Source: Ryuthela nishihirai (Eukaryota > Arthropoda > Arachnida > Araneae > Heptathelidae). From it: a DNA stretch of 64,000 nucleotides. Below the pieces are notes generated by a model, which saw only the letters and a list, made by a program, of their open reading frames with translations, was not told the DNA's origin and searched no databases. Positions 42,001-52,050 of the stretch are shown piece after piece. The DNA is taken from contig JAWZYU010000034.1 in the NCBI GenBank assembly GCA_038380435.1, forward strand, positions 3,578,704-3,642,703. The letters run 5' to 3'. The first letter of the stretch is position 1. Each line of letters opens with the position of its first letter. Both the position numbers and the translations under genes were made by a program.

Positions 42001-44143
42001 CCCTACAGCTATTCAGTGGATTCTCTCTTCAAAACAGCTGCCCAGTGAGTACTCTTTCCCTACAGCTATTCAGTGGATTCTCTCTTCAAAACAGCTGCCC
42101 AGTGAGTACTCTTTCCCTACAGCTATTCAGTGGATTCTCTCTTCAAAACAGCTGCCCAGTGAGTACTCTTTCCCTACAGCTATTCAGTGGATTCTCTCTT
42201 CAAAACAGCTGCCCAGTGAGTACTCTTTCCCTACAGCTATTCAGTGGATTCTCTCTTCAAAACAGCTGCCCAGTGAGTACTCTTTCCCTACAGCTATTCA
42301 GTGGATTCTCTCTTCAAAACAGCTGTCCAGTGAGTACTCTTTCCCTACAGCTATTCAGTGGATTCTCTCTTCAAAATAGCTGCCCAGTGAGTACTCTTTC
42401 CCTACAGCTATTCAGTGGATTCTCTCTTCAAAACAGCTGCCCAGTGAGTACTCTTTCCCTACAGCTATTCAGTGGATTCTCTCTTCAAAACAGCTGCCCA
42501 GTGAGTACTCTTTCCCTACAGCTATTCAGTGGATTCTCTCTTCAAAACAGCTGCCCAGTGAGTACTCTTTCCCTACAGCTATTCAGTGGATTCTCTCTTC
42601 AAAACAGCTGACCAGTGAGTACTCTTTCCCTACAGCTATTCAGTGGATTCTCTCTTCAAAACAGCTGCCCAGTGAGTACTCTTTCCCTACAGCTATTCAG
42701 TGGATTCTCTCTTCAAAACAGCTGACCAGTGAGTACTCTTTCCCTGCAGCTATTCAGTGGATTCTCTCTTCAAAACAGCTGCCCAGTGAGTACTCTTTCC
42801 CTACAGCTATTCAGTGGATTCTCTCTTCAAAACAGCTGCCCAGTGAGTACTCTTTCCCTACAGCTATTCAGTGGATTCTCTCTTCAAAACAGCTGCCCAG
42901 TGAGTACTCTTTCCCTACAGCTATTCAGTGGATTCTCTCTTCAAAACAGCTGTCCAGTGAGTACTCTTTCCCTACAGCTATTCAGTGGATTCTCTCTTCA
43001 AAACAGCTGTCCAGTGAGTACTCTTTCCCTACAGCTATTCAGTGGATTCTCTCTTCAAAACAGCTGCCCAGTGAGTACTCTTTCCCTACAGCTATTCAGT
43101 GGATTCTCTCTTCAAAACAGCTGTCCAGTGAGTACTCTTTCCCTACAGCTATTCAGTGGATTCTCTCTTCAAAACAGCTGCCCAGTGAGTACTCTTTCCC
43201 TACAGCTATTCAGTGGATTCTCTCTTCAAAACAGCTGCCCAGTGAGTACTCTTTCCCTACAGCTATTCAGTGGATTCTCTCTTCAAAACAGCTGACCAGT
43301 GAGTACTCTTTCCCTGCAGCTATTCAGTGGATTCTCTCTTCAAAACAGCTGCCCAGTGAGTACTCTTTCCCTACAGCTATTCAGTGGATTCTCTCTTCAA
43401 AACAGCTGACCAGTGAGTACTCTTTCCCTGCAGCTATTCAGTGGATTCTCTCTTCAAAACAGCTGCCCAGTGAGTACTCTTTCCCTACAGCTATTCAGTG
43501 GATTCTCTCTTCAAAACTGCTGCCCAGTGAGTGCTCTTTCCCTACAGCTATTCAGTGGATTCTCTCTTCAAAACAGCTGCCCAGTGAGTACTCTTTCCCT
43601 ACAGCTATTCAGTGGATTCTCTCTTCAAAACAGCTGCCCAGTGAGTACTCTTTCCCTACAGCTATTCAGTGGATTCTCTCTTCAAAACAGCTGCCCAGTG
43701 AGTACTCTTTCCCTACAGCTATTCAGTGGATTCTCTCTTCAAAACAGCTGACCAGTGAGTACTCTTTCCCTGCAGCTATTCAGTGGATTCTCTCTTCAAA
43801 ACAGCTGCCCAGTGAGTACTCTTTCCCTACAGCTATTCAGTGGATTCTCTCTTCAAAACTGCTGCCCAGTGAGTGCTCTTTCCCTACAGCTATTCAGTGG
43901 ATTCTCTCTTCAAAACAGCTGCCCAGTGAGTACTCTTTCCCTACAGCTATTCAGTGGATTCTCTCTTCAAAACAGCTGCCCAGTGAGTACTCTTTCCCTA
44001 CAGCTATTCAGTGGATTCTCTCTTCAAAACTGCTGCCCAGTGAGTGCTCTTTCCCTACAGCTATTCAGTGGATTCTCTCTTCAAAACAGCTGCCCAGTGA
44101 GTACTCTTTCCCTACAACTATTCAGTGGATTCTCTCCACACAG
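39014..44143 (+). repeat. 57-bp minisatellite, 90 units
   Basis: The unit is CAGCTGCCCAGTGAGTACTC, TTTCCCTACAGCTATTCAGT, GGATTCTCTCTTCAAAA. A unit start at 39071 and another at 44087 are 5,016 bp apart, exactly 88 x 57, so there is no net indel across the array. Each unit is itself two related halves of 28 and 29 bp (CAGCTGCCCAGTGAG and CAGCTATTCAGTGGA starts). Because 57 is a multiple of three, one plus-strand frame encodes a 19-residue repeat (CPVSTLSLQLFSGFSLQNS), interrupted by TGA where the CTGACC variant occurs. A second plus-strand frame is also open except in AATAGC units. No start codon context or flanking gene supports translation. Confidence 0.97.
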
Positions 44144-44410
44144 CAGTTGTGAGTATTCTCTCTCTCCTTAACAGCTATTCGGTGTATTCTCTCCCCATAG
44201 GAGCTGCTAGTGAGTGCTTTTTACTAACACGTGTCCAGTGGATTTCCTCTTGGCAACAACTGTCCAGAGTTTCCCCTTTGACAATTGTCCAGTGAGCTCC
44301 CATTTTAAATCTAAATTATTTTCCCATTGTAGGCACTGTCCAGCGCCTTTCTTCCTAACAACTGTCATTATTCTAGCATTAACTAAATGTTATTCCTCCT
44401 AATAGTTGTT
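44144..44410 (+). repeat. Degenerate right edge of the minisatellite
   Basis: Monomer-scale repeats continue with increasing divergence: AACAGCTATTCGGTGTATTC, CGTGTCCAGTGGATTTCC, CAACTGTCCAGAGTTTCC, CAATTGTCCAGTGAGCTCCC, GGCACTGTCCAGCGCC. This is the expected decay at the margin of a homogenised array. Confidence 0.7.
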
Positions 44411-45563
44411 GATAAAAACCACTGACCCAATAAGACTGTAAATTTTAGTGTTTTTTTTTACTTACGAGTTTTCTTTGTGGAGTATTAAAATCGAAATTAA
44501 TGAGTAAAAAATCCTATTTTTATCATCCCAACAGGAAAGATGAGCATTCTAAATTTTGATTTAATAATGCTTTTGTTCGAACTGCGGGCCAAAAACAAAA
44601 AAAAAAAATCTGTTATTAATGCACTGCAATCATAATTAATTTTAATTTACGAAATTCTAGCACATTTATATATTCTCACAGAAGCAAAGATATATTTCAA
44701 TTATCCCCCCCCCTCTCCAATATACTACTGTTAAGACTACCTCTCCCCCCACCCATTTCAGTTGGGTCTTGCGAAGTTGTCTACCACCTTTCCATTCTCA
44801 CCTTTTTTTATTTTACAAGACCGCCAAGCGAAATGACATAATAAATAAAAATTTAAGGCGCCATTTCATATGACTCCGAAAGGATAGTCCTGCGATTTAT
44901 CGTTATCGTAATCTCGCCATTGTCGTTTATTACAGCTTCCGGAGATGGAGAAGCAGCTGCTAGGCAACGGGGGATGCGGATGAGAAGAGGCAACTGTCTC
45001 GTGCGGGAGGATCAGACATAATACCGGCTTCGAAGCCCTCGCGAACAGCAATTGTGGATCGCGTATTCTACGGTGACGCACGCGCGCGCTTAATCAGATT
45101 TCGAAAGGTAGACGCGATGAAGTTTCGATATTCATTAGTGCTTCAGATAATGCTGGTCGTCATGTATTCTTACCCTAATGAATGAAATGCTTAATTATCT
45201 TATGCATTGGGGTGGAGACTTTGCTGATGTTGCCTACAGTACGTTGGTGGAATGTTGTGAGTAGACTTCGACTGGAGACAGGCAAATTCTTGTGACAATG
45301 GCAATGTCTTTGGTAACAGAGTTGAATTTTATCAGGACTTAATAGGGATGGGAACAAATCGCAAATATGATGTAAAGAAATTTATAAAACAAACATTATA
45401 TTTGAATAGCGGAGGTCATTTGTGTATCCAGAAGTTTTCATTACAGGGGAGGGGTCAGTGGTATACCTAAGGAGTGGTTTTGGGTTTATAACCCAAACTT
45501 GATGTCTTCAAATCATATATTTCTTAAAGCAATGCTCAAAGAACGGAAATTCAAGTATATCTA
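44411..45563. other. Unique sequence with a CpG-rich patch
   Basis: Mostly AT-rich, but 44855-45120 is rich in CpG (for example GACGCACGCGCGCGCTTAAT and CCCTCGCGAACAGC). It contains GCTGCTAGGCAAC, similar to an RFX X-box half site, and TTATTACAG, a possible splice acceptor. A promoter or first-exon region is conceivable, but I found no coding exon to support it. Confidence 0.3.
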
Positions 45564-45948
45564 TGTTGGGTTGTTTTACCTCTGAGCGGCACTTTTTTGC
45601 ACACCATGGGCTAAATGGCCAGGTCACATGGACCCCGAAGGCTCAGAGAAGGTTGGGGGAGGGGACCCACTGGAACAGCTGTTGGGAGACAGATGGTAGC
45701 CTCCCGTCAAGGCCATCCAGCGTGTTCTTAAACGTGCACAGAGTATGTCTCTCCCGCACACGGTACCACAGCTTAACGTCCCATCCGACGGATGGCGGCC
45801 TTTCAAAGCCCATCGGTGTCCCCTACTGACCGTGGGCAGGGCGGGGTATTTTGCGGAGATAAATCTCAACGCTGACCCAGCTGGGACTCGAACCTGGGAA
45901 CTACAGATTACGAGCCTGGCGCGCTACCGACTGAGCCACCCACACCCC
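45564..45948 (-). mobile_element. SINE-A, full length, 12-bp TSD
   Basis: A minus-strand copy. TSD CAAGTATATCTA at 45552-45563 and 45949-45960. Confidence 0.95.
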
Positions 45949-46088
45949 CAAGTATATCTAGTCAAACATGTGAATCGCCACTTCAGTAACTGAACATTTC
46001 TACGGATACCACTATGGAGTTTGACACATTTGAATGTCTTTGGGGGGAGGGGGATAGGATTTGCAGTAATTGTGTCCCAGGGGGTACG

Positions 46089-46471
46089 TTGGGTTGTTTT
46101 ACCTCTGAGCGACACTTTTTTGCACACCATGGGCTAAATGACTAGGTCACATGGACCCCGAAGGCTCAGAGAAGGTTGGGGAAGGGGACCCACTGGAACA
46201 GCTGCTGGGAGACAGATGATAGCCTCCCGTCAAGGCCACCCAGCGTGTTCTTTAACGTGCACAGGGTATGGCTCTCCGGCACACGGGGCCACGGCTTAAC
46301 GTCCCATCCGACGGACGGCGGCCTTTCCAAGCCCATCGGTGTCCCCTACTGACCGTGGGCAGGGCGGGGAATTTTGCGGAGGTAAATCTCAATGCTGACC
46401 CAGCTGGGACTCGAACCTGGGAACTACAGATTACGAGCCTGGCGCACTACCGACTGAACCACCCCCGCCCC
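46089..46471 (-). mobile_element. SINE-A, full length
   Basis: A minus-strand copy from TTGGGTTGTTTTACC to GAACCACCCCCGCCCC, inserted at the left side of FB copy 3. No TSD seen. Confidence 0.94.
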
Positions 46472-46794
46472 AAACAGTTAAGAGTTATTTGTCAAGTAAA
46501 AGCTCGTATAATTATGGTCGTAAACTATTTCGAATTTCACCCCCACTATTCTCCCGTGAAAAAATGAGGGGGGGCGATTTTTTGTGGGGGTCGTCTTTAA
46601 CGAGTTGTATCTCAAATTAAAGCCTGTGACGTCAACAATGTCGTGATCTACTTGAAGTATGACTCCAAAAGAGGGGAAAATGTGCTCGATGTTTATCAGT
46701 CATACGTCAACGTTTTTGAAGGTAGATGTTTTTAGCGATAGCAATGAAAATATAAATTAGGTATTTTTTAAATTTCTTATCTTCCTATGCTAGG

Positions 46795-46925
46795 TGCTAA
46801 AATGGCTATGCGTTAGGCGAGTATGACTCCTAATGGCTATTCGTTACGCACATATTCCTAAATGGCCTAAAATGGCTATGCGGATGCGAGGTGCTAAAAT
46901 GGCAATGCGCGGCCCTAAAAACTAA
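46795..46925. repeat. Short degenerate repeats of CTAAAATGGCTATGCG
   Basis: About four imperfect repeats: GCTAAAATGGCTATGCG, CCTAATGGCTATTCG, CCTAAAATGGCTATGCGG, GCTAAAATGGCAATGCG. Confidence 0.6.
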
Positions 46926-47028
46926 GCTTAAAGCATATCGATGGTGTAATCAGTCACCGAGTTCGCATTCGCTCTAAAGGAAGATGGGACGCCCGCCAAT
47001 CTTCCTTTGAAACGAATACGAACTCAGT

Positions 47029-47410
47029 TCAGTTGTTTTACCTCTGAGTGGCACTTTTTTTGCACACCATGGGCTAAATGGCCAGGTCACATGGACCCCG
47101 AAGGCTCAGAGAAGGTTGGGGGAGGGGACCCACTGGAACAGCTGTTGGGAGACAGATGGTAGCCTCCCGTCAAGGCTTCCAACGTGTTCTTTAACGTGCA
47201 CAGGGTATGGCTCTCCCGCACAGGGGGCCACGGCTTAACGTCCCATCTGACGGACGGCGGCCTTTCCAAGCCCATTGGTGTCCCCTACTGACCGTGGGCA
47301 AGGCGAGTAGTTTTGCGGAGATAAATCTCAACGCTGACCCAGCTGGTACTCGAACCTGGGAACTACAGATTACGAGCCTGGCGCGCTACCGACTGAGCCT
47401 CCCCAGCCCC
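47029..47410 (-). mobile_element. SINE-A, full length, 11-bp TSD
   Basis: A minus-strand copy in FB copy 3. The flanks ACGAACTCAGT (47018-47028) and ACGAACTCGGT (47412-47422) differ at one base. Confidence 0.92.
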
Positions 47411-47757
47411 AACGAACTCGGTGATTTCTACCTTTTAACGATAGTTATTTTTGTAAGCTTTGAACCTGAATCTAGTTTCAATTAGAAGAAAGCATATCGC
47501 CTCTGGTGCACATGGAAATCTCGTTTTCAAAGAAAACTAAGTTTCACTTCTTAAACGTTTTGAGCCAAGGGATAATGGGGAAAATGCAAATAATGGTATT
47601 TTATTAGCAATTATAAAGCATAAAAAAAATTTGCCTTTTATTTCTTAAATTAAAATGTTGCTCCTCTCACACTCCTATGAGAAAAGAGCGGGGAGGGGAG
47701 ATGATTCTTGTCGCTGGAATATCTATTGACTCTACCACCGAAGTTTGAAATTTCTAG

Positions 47758-48140
47758 GTTGGGTTGTTTTACCTCTGAGCGGCACTTTTTTGCACACCAT
47801 GGGCTAAATGGCCAGGTCACATGAACCCCGAAGGCTCAGAGAAGGTTGGGGGAGGGGACCCACTGGAGCAGCTGTTGGGAGACAGATGGTAGCCTCCCGT
47901 CAAGGCCATCCAGCGTGTTCTTTAACGTGCACAGGGTATGGCTCTCTCACACGGGGCCACGGCGTAACGTCCCATCCGACGGACGGCGGCCTTTCCAAGC
48001 ACATCGGTGTCCCCTACTGACCGTGGGCAGGGCGGGGAATTTTGCGGAGATAAATCTCAACGCTGACCTAGCTGGGACTCGAACCTGGGAACTACAGATT
48101 ACGAGCCTGGCGAGCTACCGACTGAGCCACGCCCGCCCCA
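47758..48140 (-). mobile_element. SINE-A, full length, about 15-bp TSD
   Basis: A minus-strand copy. The flanks GTTTGAAATTTCTAG (47743-47757) and TTTTAAAATTTCTAG (48141-48155) match at 13 of 15 bases. Confidence 0.94.
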
Positions 48141-48365
48141 TTTTAAAATTTCTAGCATGACTATGTCGTTTGCAATTTCGTTTGAAACTCTGATTTTTTA
48201 TTTATTCCACCTTTAAAAGGCGCAGTTATAGCTTAAGAGATTCGAAGAGTGTAAATTGTAATATTTTGTCAATACCTATACAATCCAAAAAGAATTTTTA
48301 ATTTACCTATAAAAATACACATTTTCTCTTAAAATAATTGCATTTTGCCACCCCTGGGTCTAAGG

Positions 48366-48882
48366 CAGGCATGGCCAACTGTTTTTGTCCCCGGGCCGGA
48401 TTGGAAACGGATTTTCACGGGCCGGATTTTCACGGGCCGGACGAAATATTAAAATTGAAAAATGTTAAGCAAAACACTTATTTCTTTAAGTAAACAAAAT
48501 TTTATTATGAAATTTGTTTATGAATAATTGTAAGTAAATCAATGAATAATTGTAAGTAAATCAATACAACAAATTAACATAATAACTAATGCGACGTGTT
48601 GAGGCGGTTTGCATTGCTTATTATTTTTTTAATATCTGGTTCTATACTTGTAGTAGCTATTCTTAACACAGCCTCCAAATGTAAATCATTCAATCATCAA
48701 ACAGATCATATCGAGTACAGATGAGTATAAAAGTTTTAATTCTTTATAACGGAATCTTTTTTAAAAAATATAGAAGTATCGAGAATTCATTCGATTAATT
48801 ACTAGAAGTTAAATGCTAATATTGAAAAATTGTTCGCGGGCCACATAAATTCATTACGCGGGCCGTATGTTGGCCATGCCTG
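48366..48882. mobile_element. hAT MITE with perfect 8-bp TSD
   Basis: Terminal inverted repeats CAGGCATGGCCAAC and GTTGGCCATGCCTG are perfect over 14 bp. Inside the ends are CCCCGGGCCGGA and GCGGGCCGTATG, the GGGCCG motif usual in hAT ends. The 8-bp flanks GTCTAAGG at 48358-48365 and 48883-48890 are identical. 517 bp with no coding region; a local CGGGCCGGATTTTCACGGGC duplication lies near the left end. Confidence 0.95.
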
Positions 48883-49091
48883 GTCTAAGGGGTCAACCCA
48901 TTGTTACCTGTGCACACTTCCTGCCTTCACATTCCACCATCAAAAGTTCACATTTGTAGCTAAAAACATCAACTGCAATATTTGGTTCAAACTTCGAGTT
49001 TTCAAACTTTTTCACCGATAGATGGCGTAATTATAGCTGTAGGAAGGTTTCGAAAGTACGGATTGTAATATTTTTTCAATACCTGTCCAAC

Positions 49092-49385
49092 ACAGTTGGG
49101 TTGTTTTACCTCTGAGCGGCACTTTTTTGCACACCATGGGCTAAATGGCCAGGTCACATGGACCCCGAAGGCTCAGAGAAGGTTGGGGGAGGGGACCCAC
49201 TGGAACAGCTGTTGGGAGACAGATGGTAGCCTCCCGTCAAGGCCATCCAGCGTGTTCTTTAACGAGCACAGGGTATGGCTCTCCCGCACACGGGGCCACG
49301 GATTAACGTCCTATCCTACGGACGGCGGCCTTTTCAGCCCATCGGTGTCCCCTACTGACCGTGGGCAGGGCGGATAATTTTGCGA
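49092..49385 (-). mobile_element. SINE-A, 5'-truncated
   Basis: A minus-strand copy from CAGTTGGGTTGTTTTACC to GCGGATAATTTTGCG, joined directly to RTE sequence at 49386. No tRNA head and no TSD. Confidence 0.92.
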
Positions 49386-49717
49386 GTTGGTAAGGCTTGT
49401 AGCAATTGGTTCAGTGTTACTAGTGGAGTTATACAAGGGTTCACCTTTTTTCTTTAGTTATTGATACGATATTTTGGGTTTAAATGGCCTAGATATAGGA
49501 AAATGTCTGATTTAGATTAGGCTAATGATTTGTCCCTTTTGGGAAATAGTATTGATGAGATCAATTCTGTCATTGCAGCTTTTGGTGATACTGATAGTAT
49601 AATAGGTTTGATAATAAATAAATTTGAAAGAAAACTAAAATGAAGGAAATTGGTCAGACAGGTTGTGGTTTAGTCAATCTGAATGGTTGCACCCTTGACC
49701 AAGTGTCCCAGTTTAAT
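49386..49717 (+). mobile_element. RTE LINE copy 3, degenerate RT fragment
   Basis: Matches about 932-1305 of RTE copy 1 (GTTGGTAAGGCTTGTAGCAA, then AATGGTTGCA and GTGTCCCAGTTTAAT). It has several deletions, and the YADD box is destroyed: the Tyr codon is now TAG (GATTTAGATTAGGCTAATGA). Bounded on both sides by SINE-A copies. Confidence 0.85.
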
Positions 49718-50037
49718 GGGGCGGGGGTGGCTCAGTTGGTAGCGCGCCAAGCTCGTAATCTGTAGTTCCCAGGTCCGAGTCCCAGCTGGGTCAGCGTTGA
49801 GATTTATCTCCGCAAAATTTCCCCGCCCTGCCCATGGTCAGTAGGGGGGACACCGATGGGCTTGAAAAGGCCGCCGTCCGTCGGATGGGACGTTAAGCTG
49901 TGGCCCCGTGTGCGGGAGAGTCATACCTTGTGCACGTTAAAGAACACGTTGGATGGCCTTGACGGGAGGCTACCATCTGTCTCCCAACAGCTGTTCCAGT
50001 GGGTCCCCTCCCCCAACCTTCTCTGAGCCTTCGGGGT
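49718..50037 (+). mobile_element. SINE-A, 3'-truncated
   Basis: A plus-strand copy with a full head that stops at GAGCCTTCGGGGTC, where a MITE-T arm begins. The missing tail suggests a MITE-associated deletion. Confidence 0.92.
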
Positions 50038-50044
50038 CAGAGGC

Positions 50045-50187
50045 ACGAACACGAAGGTTGCCAGAAGGTGCCTGTCACATGACACGAAGGTTGCCAGATC
50101 ACTAACTTCTGAAAAAATCGTTGCCAGATATTTTTTCTGAATTTTGTAATCAACCGTAGTGTTCGGATACTTTTTTGAGCTACTGTA
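50045..50187. mobile_element. MITE-T, right half
   Basis: CACATGACACGAAGGTTGCC runs to GGATACTTTTTTGAGCTACT and ends GTA, the right arm of the palindromic MITE. The left arm is reduced to a short remnant (GAACACGAAGGTTGCCAG). Confidence 0.85.
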
Positions 50188-50253
50188 CTTTCTTTGAGTA
50201 CTGAGAATAAATCAAATTCTTATTACAAAAAATAATAATGCAAAATTTAATTG

Positions 50254-50376
50254 TCCTTCGTGTCATGTGACACGAAGGTTGCCAGATCACTAATTGCTAA
50301 AAAAAATCGTTGCCAGATATTTTTTCTGATTTTTGTAATCAACCGTAGTGTTCGGATACTTTTTTGAGCGAGAGTA
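50254..50376. mobile_element. MITE-T, right half
   Basis: Starts at the palindrome centre (CCTTCGTGTCATGTGACACG) and runs to TTTTTTGAGCGAGAGTA. The left arm is missing except for about 10 bp. Confidence 0.85.
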
Positions 50377-50587
50377 CATGCACAAATCACAAAGTATGCG
50401 ATATTTTTCCTAAACACTTAGAGAAGAAATCGAAACAGAAAAGATTAAAAGCGGAAAAACGAGATTATAATATTTTATATGTTCAATACCAAAAGAGCAA
50501 AGTCATTGCCCGTCAAGGTATTAGAAAATAAAATTACTACTCTAGTTTGAATTTTAGAGATATATATATATAAAAATAATAAATAAA

Positions 50588-50776
50588 TGCTCCCTCAAGC
50601 AGCTGCTTGCCACAGAGGTCTGACAGGAGCCTGTCAGTAGTATGCCACAGTAGAAGATCTGAGAGGATGGCAGGACCTCAGCAGAAAACAACACGAACAT
50701 CCATGCCTTACCCGGGGTTCGAACCCAGGTCCCGTAGATCAGTAGCGAAGCGCGTTAACCACTCGGCCACGGGATG
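50588..50776 (-). mobile_element. SINE-B copy 2, full
   Basis: On the minus strand the tRNA-like head has GTGGCCGAGTGGTTAACGCG (box A type of tRNA-Ser/Leu) and GGGTTCGAACCC (box B). The body carries CTGCTGAGGTCCTGCC and GACAGGCTCCTGTCAGACC, ending CAGCTGCTTGAGGGAGC. The anticodon arm is not intact, so it is not a working tRNA gene. Confidence 0.8.
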
Positions 50777-51273
50777 GTATATAAATGTACATTTAATAAT
50801 AAAAGTAATTCAAAAAAATGAAATGTAAAGTTGAGTTGTTGGGTTGTTTTACCTCTGAACGGCACACAATGATAGGTTACAAAGACCCCCAAGAGCTCAG
50901 AAAAGGTTAGAAGGAGGGGAATCTACTAGACAATTGTTGGGAGACAGATGGCAGCCTCCCGTCAAGGCCATCCAGTGTATAACATGCACAGGGTATGGCT
51001 CTCCTTCACATGTAACCACGGCTTTGCGTCCCATCCGAAGAACGGCGTCCTTTGCTACCCCATAAGTGTTCCCTACTGACCGTAGGAAGGGTGGGGAGTT
51101 TTGCGAAGATAAGTCTCGACGCTGGTCCAGCTGGTACAGTCGCTCAAAAAAGTATCCGAACACTAGGGTTGATTACAGAATTCAGAAAAAATATCTGACA
51201 ACGATTTTTTTTTAGAAATTAGTGATCTGGCAACCTTCGTGTCACGTGATTACCGAATTCAAGAAAAATATCT

Positions 51274-51373
51274 GGAGCGTGTACAGCAACTGTACACGCT
51301 CCAGTTACCGTTCACAGCAAATTGGAGCGTGTGCAGTTACTGCACACGCTCCAGTTTGCTGTGAACCGGTAAC
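51274..51373. repeat. Two nested palindromes in the composite MITE
   Basis: 51274-51302 is GGAGCGTGTACAG / CAA / CTGTACACGCTCC, perfect 13-bp arms. 51304-51373 has 33-34 bp arms (GTTACCGTTCACAGCAAATT, GGAGCGTGTGCAG) around TTA with one mismatch and one inserted base. Confidence 0.92.
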
Positions 51374-51437
51374 TGCACACGCTCAATATTTTCGTGAGTG
51401 AGCCCACACGATCTAGTATCAAAATAATATGACCACC

Positions 51438-51657
51438 TACAGTCGCTCAAAAAAATATCCGAACGCTATGGTTGATTACAAATTTCAGAAAAAATATCTG
51501 GCAACGATTATTTTTAGAAATTATTGATCTGGCAACCTTCGTGTCACGTGACACAAAGGTTGCCAAATCACTAATTTCTAAAAAAAATCGTTACCAGATA
51601 TTTTTTCTGAATTCTGTAATCAACCATAGTGTTCGGATACTTTTTTGAGCGACTGTA
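51438..51657. mobile_element. MITE-T, complete 220-bp palindrome
   Basis: The arms TACAGTCGCTCAAAAAAATA ... CCTTCGTGTCACGTG pair almost throughout with the right half, centred on GTCACGTGAC. Ends and TA duplications fit Tc1/mariner. It has no coding capacity. Confidence 0.93.
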
Positions 51658-51720
51658 CTCGAATTAGGGAACTGCAGATTACGAGCCTGGCACGCTACCG
51701 AGTGAGGCACCCTACCCCGT

Positions 51721-52050
51721 GAGGTAAAAAAAAAGTGATACAAAAATGTAAAATTCTGAATTCAAGAATTGTCCCATATTTTAAACACAAAAAACGTATT
51801 TCTTTAAGCCTTTTTTTGTAAAGTTATTAGGATTTCTTTCCATTCTTAGCGCTATTGCTTAAATTTTTATCTGTTTCAAAAACCATTCAAAATATTCTTT
51901 AGTGTCAGTGCTACTGTTAAATATTTTAGCTTCCACAATTCTTTCATTAAAAATATCTTCGAAAAAGTACATTTATATTTCAGCGAGAACTTTAATATAG
52001 AAATAAAACTGTAGAAAATTTAAAGATTTTTTACAATTCCACATAAAGTG
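51721..52050. other. AT-rich spacer
   Basis: No gene or repeat recognised. Confidence 0.5.

Larger units (their letters stand above)
46480..47430. mobile_element. Foldback element (FB), copy 3 (left half), SINE inserted
   Basis: The block at 46490-46720 is the inverse of the right-hand block of copies 1 and 2 (TGGTCGTAAACTATTTCGAA, CCTGTGACGTCAACAATGTC, GTGCTCGATGTTTATCAG). It is followed at 46925-47020 by the B arms (AAAGCATATCGATGGTGTAA, CAATCTTCCTTTGAAACGAA). A SINE-A at 47029-47410 interrupts the right B arm, which resumes as AACGAACTCGGTGATT. Confidence 0.65.
47740..49090 (+). repeat. Dispersed repeat D, copy 3, with three insertions
   Basis: Repeat D sequence is found at 47740-47757, 48141-48365 and 48891-49090 (CCCCTGGGTCTAAGG split from GGTCAACCCATTGTTACC, then CACATTCCACCATCAAAAG and CGTAATTATAGCTGTAGG). 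It is interrupted by a SINE-A (47758-48140) and an hAT MITE (48366-48882) and bounded by another SINE-A from 49092. Confidence 0.7.
51135..51657. mobile_element. Composite MITE (MITE-T half + palindromes + full MITE-T)
   Basis: The 523-bp unit starts TACAGTCGCTCAAAAAAGTA and ends GCGACTGTA. In order it contains a left MITE-T arm to CACGTGAT, a second copy of the inner segment ATTACCGAATTCAAG, two palindromes, a spacer (GAGCCCACACGATCTAGTAT, CAAAATAATATGACCACC) and a complete MITE-T (51438-51657). It is inserted as one block in a SINE-A at a TA. The same architecture recurs at 61987-62537. Confidence 0.88.
50830..51720 (-). mobile_element. SINE-A, diverged, interrupted by the composite MITE
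   Basis: The body runs from GTTGGGTTGTTTTACC (about 50839) to GGTCCAGCTGG (51134) and resumes at CTCGAATTAGGGAACTGCAG (51658), ending GAGGCACCCTACCCC (about 51719). The 51135-51657 insertion lies at a TA within CAGCTGG-TA-CTCGAA. Confidence 0.9.

Noticed and set aside
39014..44143. CRISPR array
   Set aside because: The unit is a contiguous tandem repeat with no variable spacers, in a eukaryotic context.
45175..45357. Minus-strand 60-residue frame as a gene
   Set aside because: No motif, no splice signals and Cys/His composition typical of chance frames.
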